Assembly (NCBI GenBank): GCA_947626445.1
Contig: CANQSC010000046.1
Span: 1 to 9,001 of the forward strand
Direction: 5' to 3'
Source of the DNA: an uncultured Bacilli bacterium
GTDB lineage: Bacteria > Bacillota_I > Bacilli_A > RF39 > UBA660
DNA: 9,001 nucleotides
A program made the position numbers and the translations under genes. This document shows, piece by piece, positions 6,598 to 9,001 of this stretch (positions are counted from its first letter, which is position 1; every line of letters starts with the position of its first letter). A model generated the notes under the pieces. It worked only from the letters and a program-made list of their open reading frames with translations. It did not search any database and was not told the DNA's origin.

Positions 6598-6628
6598 ATT
6601 GTAACACTTTACCCCCCCCCCAAGTCAA
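6598..6628 (-). promoter_or_regulatory. Promoter with G10 spacer tract for the VPKTG surface protein (putative phase-variable)
   Basis: On the minus strand the -35 TTGACT (6628-6623) is followed by T, ten G (6621-6612), TAAAGTGT and the -10 TACAAT (6603-6598). With the TG one base upstream, this reads TGTTACAAT, an extended -10. The spacer is 19 bp with G10 and would be 17 bp with G8. The predicted start is near 6591, about 20 nt before the ATG. The tract supplies more than half the spacer, so slippage would change promoter strength directly. The module aligns with 27-58: in both, TTGAC(A/T)T is followed by G10, then TA(T/A)AGTG(G/T)TA..AT. Confidence 0.75.
6612..6621. repeat. Homopolymeric C10 (G10 on minus strand) tract
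   Basis: Ten consecutive C on the plus strand, lying inside the -35/-10 spacer of the surface-protein promoter. It is the same length and in the same position as the tract at 41-50. Confidence 0.95.
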
Positions 6629-6636
6629 TAAATTTC

Positions 6637-6665
6637 TTGCATTTTTTTATTATTTTTGCTATGAT
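6637..6665 (+). promoter_or_regulatory. Plus-strand promoter for the convergent antisense RNA
   Basis: A -10 TATGAT (6660-6665) preceded by TGC (extended -10), a 17-bp T-rich spacer and a weak -35 TTGCAT (6637-6642, 3/6 to consensus). Transcription would start near 6672. It lies back to back with the G10-spacer promoter, whose -35 ends 8 bp away. Confidence 0.5.
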
Positions 6666-6671
6666 GTATAC

Positions 6672-6809
6672 AGATGAAGGAAACTTCATACAATAAAAAA
6701 GAGATATATCTAATTATTCGCGTAATTGGATACTCTCTAAAAAAGTTTTTGTTTTTTGGAAAAAGCCCTTTTAACACAAATGAGTGAAAAGGTACTTTTT
6801 CATTTTTTT
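6672..6809 (+). ncRNA. Candidate antisense RNA (type I antitoxin-like), about 138 nt
   Basis: No plus-strand ORF is evident, but promoter, structure and terminator are in register. Hairpin 1 is ATGAAG-GAAA-CTTCAT (6674-6689), a GNRA tetraloop stem. Hairpin 2 (6700-6738) has stems AGAGA/TCTCT, TATC/GATA and AATTA/TAATT. Hairpin 3 is GAAAAAG...CTTTTTC (6759-6801) with an inner CCTTTT/AAAAGG stem, followed by A and seven T (6803-6809), a good intrinsic terminator. The RNA would be complementary to the 3' part of the small-peptide mRNA for about 115 nt and would end at its stop codon. This convergent 3'-overlap matches the arrangement of txpA/RatA and bsrG/SR4 in Bacillus. Transcription itself is inferred. 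Confidence 0.5.
6694..6738 (-). terminator. Intrinsic terminator of the small-peptide mRNA
   Basis: On the minus strand a long interrupted hairpin (6738-6700; AGAGA/TCTCT, TATC/GATA and AATTA/TAATT with a 6-nt loop) is followed by six T (6700-6695). The same hairpin is hairpin 2 of the plus-strand RNA. The stronger hairpin at 6759-6801 has no T run on this strand, so the two convergent transcripts appear to use different terminators. Confidence 0.6.
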
Positions 6810-6903
6810 AGTTTATTTTATAAATTAATATAAATATTAATAAAAATACTAATATAAATAAAAATTTAATTATACGATAAAAAGCTTTTTCTCTTTTTGT
6901 CAT
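6808..6903 (-). CDS. 31-aa hydrophobic single-TM peptide (type I toxin-like)
   Basis: A short ORF runs from ATG 6903-6901 to TAA 6810-6808. The peptide begins with a basic head (MTKREKAFYRIIK). A continuous hydrophobic helix follows (about residues 12-28, FLFILVFLLIFILIY), and it ends KIN. It is preceded by a very strong SD (GGAGGAGG; the GGAGG at 6915-6911 is 7 nt from the ATG), a consensus-quality promoter and a leader that can hide that SD. A convergent RNA overlaps the 3' untranslated region up to the stop codon. Size, topology and context match membrane-acting type I toxins, but it resembles no named family that I recognise. It could instead be a small regulatory membrane protein. The ORF is well supported; the toxin role is inference. 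Confidence 0.7.
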   Translation of the reverse strand: MTKREKAFYRIIKFLFILVFLLIFILIYKIN

Positions 6904-6910
6904 ACAATTT

Positions 6911-6948
6911 CCTCCTCCCATAAAAGAATAGTTATTTATGGTTGGAGA
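6911..6948 (-). promoter_or_regulatory. Leader hairpin that sequesters the Shine-Dalgarno of the 31-aa peptide
   Basis: In the mRNA, CCATAAA (6941-6935) pairs with TTTATGG (6924-6918) over a 10-nt loop. Beyond a 2x2 internal loop (AA opposite GA), TCTCC (6948-6944) pairs with GGAGG (6915-6911) by four Watson-Crick pairs and one U-G. GGAGG is the SD, so the folded leader should block ribosome entry. Confidence 0.6.
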
Positions 6949-6980
6949 GCACCTAACACTTAACTAGATATATCATTATC

Positions 6981-7009
6981 ATTATAGCAAACTATAGTTT
7001 TTATTTCAA
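6981..7009 (-). promoter_or_regulatory. Strong promoter of the 31-aa peptide gene
   Basis: A -35 TTGAAA (7009-7004), a 17-bp spacer and a perfect -10 TATAAT (6986-6981) with TGC before it (extended -10). The spacer carries a perfect 12-bp palindrome, AAACTATAGTTT (7000-6989), a possible operator. The predicted start is near 6974, giving a leader of about 70 nt. Confidence 0.8.
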
Positions 7010-7019
7010 CTAAACTAAT

Positions 7020-8591
7020 TTACTTTCTTTTCTTTCTTTTTCTATCATCTTCAAAAATATCATACATTGTTTCTTCTGGTTCTTCTTCTTTTTGTTTTTC
7101 TAATTCTTTTTCTCTAACTTTTTTCTCAAAATTTTCAATAATCATAGTTGCTTCTTCAACACTTTTTATCGCATCTTTTTGAGATTGTTTTTTACTTTTT
7201 TTAACAACCTTTTCTTCAGGAACTTTTTCATCTTCTTTAACTTCTATTTTCTTTTTAGAAGGCTTTTTTTCTTCTTTTAGTTCTTCAGGTTCTAAAACAA
7301 CTAAATCTTCTTCATTAGTTTTTTCTTTCTTTTCTTTTTTATTTTTCTTTTCTTTTACAATTACTTCTTTATTCTTTTTAGGTCTTGTTACTAAACTAAT
7401 TATTAATAATAAACCTATTACCCCTAAACCAATAACTAAATATTTAACTACATCTTTATATTTATTTAATTCATTTTTTAAAGGTTCTAATTGTTCTTCA
7501 CTATATCTTACATAAGAATTTTCTTTACTATCATATAAATAATAATCATCTTCTCCAGTAAGTAAATTAGTTGCATAAATAATAGCATATTCTGATTCTT
7601 CATTTACTTTTAAACATTCATATTCAACATCATCAATTTTAACGGTACTTTTAATATAACCTTCTTTTATTTCATTAATAGGACGAATTAATAAAATCAT
7701 TTGATCTGATTTATTTTCTTCATATAGTTCATAAGTATTTTTATCTTTATCATAAATTGCTAATCTAACATTTCCTTTACTATCTTTAATACCTACTAAT
7801 GTTATATTAGTTGTTTCATTATAAAAAGCTGGTACATCAATATTATTAATTTTAATTGTTGTTTGTTCATATAATTCTGGTTTAACAATATTTTTAGCAT
7901 TTTTCATAACAGTGTATTCATCTTCACCAATTTTAACTTTAATAGGATTATCATCTTTTACATTAACAGTTAATTTATATTCTTTAGGTGTACCGGTTTC
8001 ACTAGTAACAGTTATTATAAATAAGTTAGCTCCTTCATTTACTTCTTTTTTACCAGTACCCGCAATGGAAGCATATCCACTTGCTGGACTACCAGTAATA
8101 GTAACATCACTAACAGTTGATGGAACTTCAACACTATACTCTAAAGTATCAGCTGAAAAAGCCGGAGTTATTTTATAACCTTCAACACCTAATGAACCTA
8201 AGTTATTATTAGCATCTAATTCTCTAGGTGGTTGAACAGTAACGGTTTTAGAACCAGATACTTCAACTGCATTACCATCACTGGCATCAGTAACATTCCC
8301 AGTTACGGTAAAACTTATTTGTCCAACTGATGTTGCTTTACAATAAACTGGTATAGATTTACTTATATTATGATCACCTTTTGCATCATCAGCATCTTCA
8401 AAACTACAACCAGATGTTGCTCCAGCAGAATATCCACTTAATTGCCAAGCAACACCATTAATATTTACATAAAAAGTAACTGTTCCTCCATTAGTAACAT
8501 AATTAGAACTAGCACTAACGGAAACAGAAGCTGCATTAACAACTTTAATACAGCTTAATAACATAATTCCAAAGATAATTTTCTTTTTCAA
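7020..8591 (-). CDS. Membrane-anchored surface protein with cadherin-like beta-sandwich domain
   Basis: The TTG at 8591-8589 is the preferred start. The SD AGGAGTG sits 6 nt upstream, and the alternative GTG at 8600 lies inside that SD. This gives 523 aa. Order of parts: signal peptide (1-20, ending VVNA-AS); an Ig-like beta domain (about 21-120) with Cys62 and Cys84 possibly disulfide-linked; a cadherin-like beta-sandwich domain (about 125-213, LGSLGVEGYKITPAFSADTL...); an unrecognised region (about 214-370); a TM helix (about 383-402); and a Lys/Glu-rich cytoplasmic tail of about 120 residues, part of it likely coiled coil. The SD overlaps the stop of the dockerin gene, so the two are probably translationally coupled. 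The extracellular part may bind or present that protein, perhaps via a cohesin-like fold. That is inference only. No enzyme motif is seen. Confidence 0.85.
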   Translation of the reverse strand: MKKKIIFGIMLLSCIKVVNAASVSVSASSNYVTNGGTVTFYVNINGVAWQLSGYSAGATSGCSFEDADDAKGDHNISKSIPVYCKATSVGQISFTVTGNVTDASDGNAVEVSGSKTVTVQPPRELDANNNLGSLGVEGYKITPAFSADTLEYSVEVPSTVSDVTITGSPASGYASIAGTGKKEVNEGANLFIITVTSETGTPKEYKLTVNVKDDNPIKVKIGEDEYTVMKNAKNIVKPELYEQTTIKINNIDVPAFYNETTNITLVGIKDSKGNVRLAIYDKDKNTYELYEENKSDQMILLIRPINEIKEGYIKSTVKIDDVEYECLKVNEESEYAIIYATNLLTGEDDYYLYDSKENSYVRYSEEQLEPLKNELNKYKDVVKYLVIGLGVIGLLLIISLVTRPKKNKEVIVKEKKNKKEKKEKTNEEDLVVLEPEELKEEKKPSKKKIEVKEDEKVPEEKVVKKSKKQSQKDAIKSVEEATMIIENFEKKVREKELEKQKEEEPEETMYDIFEDDRKRKKRK

Positions 8592-8602
8592 TACTATCAC
8601 TC

Positions 8603-9001
8603 CTATGATTGATTAATAAGTTTTTTACCTAGTAAATGTAATCTTAATCTATATAAATCAGCTGAATTGACACTTCCAGAAATATTATGAACATGAGCAC
8701 TTTCTAAGTAAGCACCAGTTAATTTAGTTTTATTTAATAAAGTAAGTCGCATCTTATAAAGGTCTGCTGAATTAATATTACCATCACCGTTTAAGTCTCC
8801 ATATACAACTATAGTCACAGTCTCACCATTTTTGAAGGTCATTGTATATCCTGTACCAATTTTTTCACTATCCCCAATAACGGCTCCATTAGCATTCTTA
8901 ATTGTTACTACTTCACTATTAGCTTTTCTCTTTAAATCGCCTGCAGTTTGTCCAACACTAAAGTTAGTAACCATATTTCCTTTACGATGTAAATTCATAT
9001 T
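8603..9001 (-). CDS. C-terminal part of a dockerin-containing surface protein (runs off the right edge)
   Basis: At least 132 codons are open to the window edge. An ATG at 8998-8996 has no visible SD and is probably internal, so the true start is likely off-window. A beta-rich linker domain (about residues 10-66 from that ATG) precedes a dockerin-type tandem. The first loop, GDLNGDGNINSADL, keeps calcium ligands D68, N70, D72, N74 and D79. The second, NISGSVNSADLYRLRLHLLG, is degenerate: the first and third acidic ligand positions are V and S. Dockerins bind cohesins to assemble multiprotein surface complexes. The stop TAG (8605-8603) lies 11 bp before the TTG start of the downstream membrane protein, whose SD overlaps the stop codon. 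Confidence 0.8.
   Translation of the reverse strand, partial: NMNLHRKGNMVTNFSVGQTAGDLKRKANSEVVTIKNANGAVIGDSEKIGTGYTMTFKNGETVTIVVYGDLNGDGNINSADLYKMRLTLLNKTKLTGAYLESAHVHNISGSVNSADLYRLRLHLLGKKLINQS

Noticed and set aside
6612..6689. Upstream ATG (6689-6687) whose frame passes through the G10 tract and could fuse in frame to the surface protein when the tract has 8 or 11 G
   Set aside because: No SD precedes that ATG, it sits in the terminator/antisense region, and the promoter elements flanking the tract explain its position better. Translational switching is left as a minor alternative.
7912..8178. 88-codon plus-strand open frame
   Set aside because: Antisense to the conserved cadherin-like domain coding region, with no SD or promoter; a shadow.
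8598..8600. GTG as start of the cadherin-like protein
   Set aside because: The GTG is part of the AGGAGTG Shine-Dalgarno; the TTG 9 bp downstream has proper spacing and gives a textbook signal peptide.

Overview
The window is very AT-rich. All genes I can support read on the minus strand, except one proposed antisense RNA on the plus strand. Strong Shine-Dalgarno sites (AGGAGG, GGAGTGA), signal peptides, a class B sortase, an LPXTG-like sorting signal and dockerin/cadherin-like surface modules point to a low-GC Gram-positive with a cell wall. The best guess is a gut-associated Bacilli/Erysipelotrichia/RF39-type lineage close to Mollicutes. Every recognised ORF is complete under the standard code, so there is no sign that TGA codes for Trp. 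The lineage call is inference.

Layout, in minus-strand transcription order from the right edge. (1) 9001-8603 is the C-terminus of a dockerin-bearing surface protein. It is apparently translationally coupled to a 523-aa membrane-anchored protein (8591-7020) with Ig-like and cadherin-like beta-sandwich modules, one TM helix and a highly charged cytoplasmic tail. (2) 7009-6694 holds a 31-aa single-TM peptide gene with a strong promoter and an SD-sequestering leader. A convergent plus-strand RNA (about 6672-6809) overlaps its 3' end, and the whole resembles a type I toxin-antitoxin module. (3) 6628-5023 is a 515-aa secreted protein with a VPKTG sorting signal, transcribed from a promoter whose -35/-10 spacer contains a G10 homopolymer. 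(4) After an intrinsic terminator comes a class B sortase (4977-4219), probably the enzyme that anchors that protein. (5) 4223-4081 is a dense regulatory block of three 10-bp tandem repeats and four copies of an ACCAATTTT/AAAATTGGT palindrome, directly upstream of the promoter of an unknown 144-aa protein (4026-3592). A small unknown 74-aa protein (3553-3329) follows. (6) uvrA (3191-384) has its own promoter and terminator. (7) 383-1 holds a doubtful small ORF and a second promoter with a G10 spacer, driving a gene that starts just beyond the left edge.

The most interesting observations are these. Two promoters share one module (TTGACWT(A)-G10-TAWAGTGKTA..AT) with a slippage-prone tract between the -35 and -10, which predicts coordinated or independent phase variation of surface genes. 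The 6.67-6.97 kb module resembles type I toxin-antitoxin systems. The palindrome array is arranged in near-integral helical turns upstream of an unknown gene.
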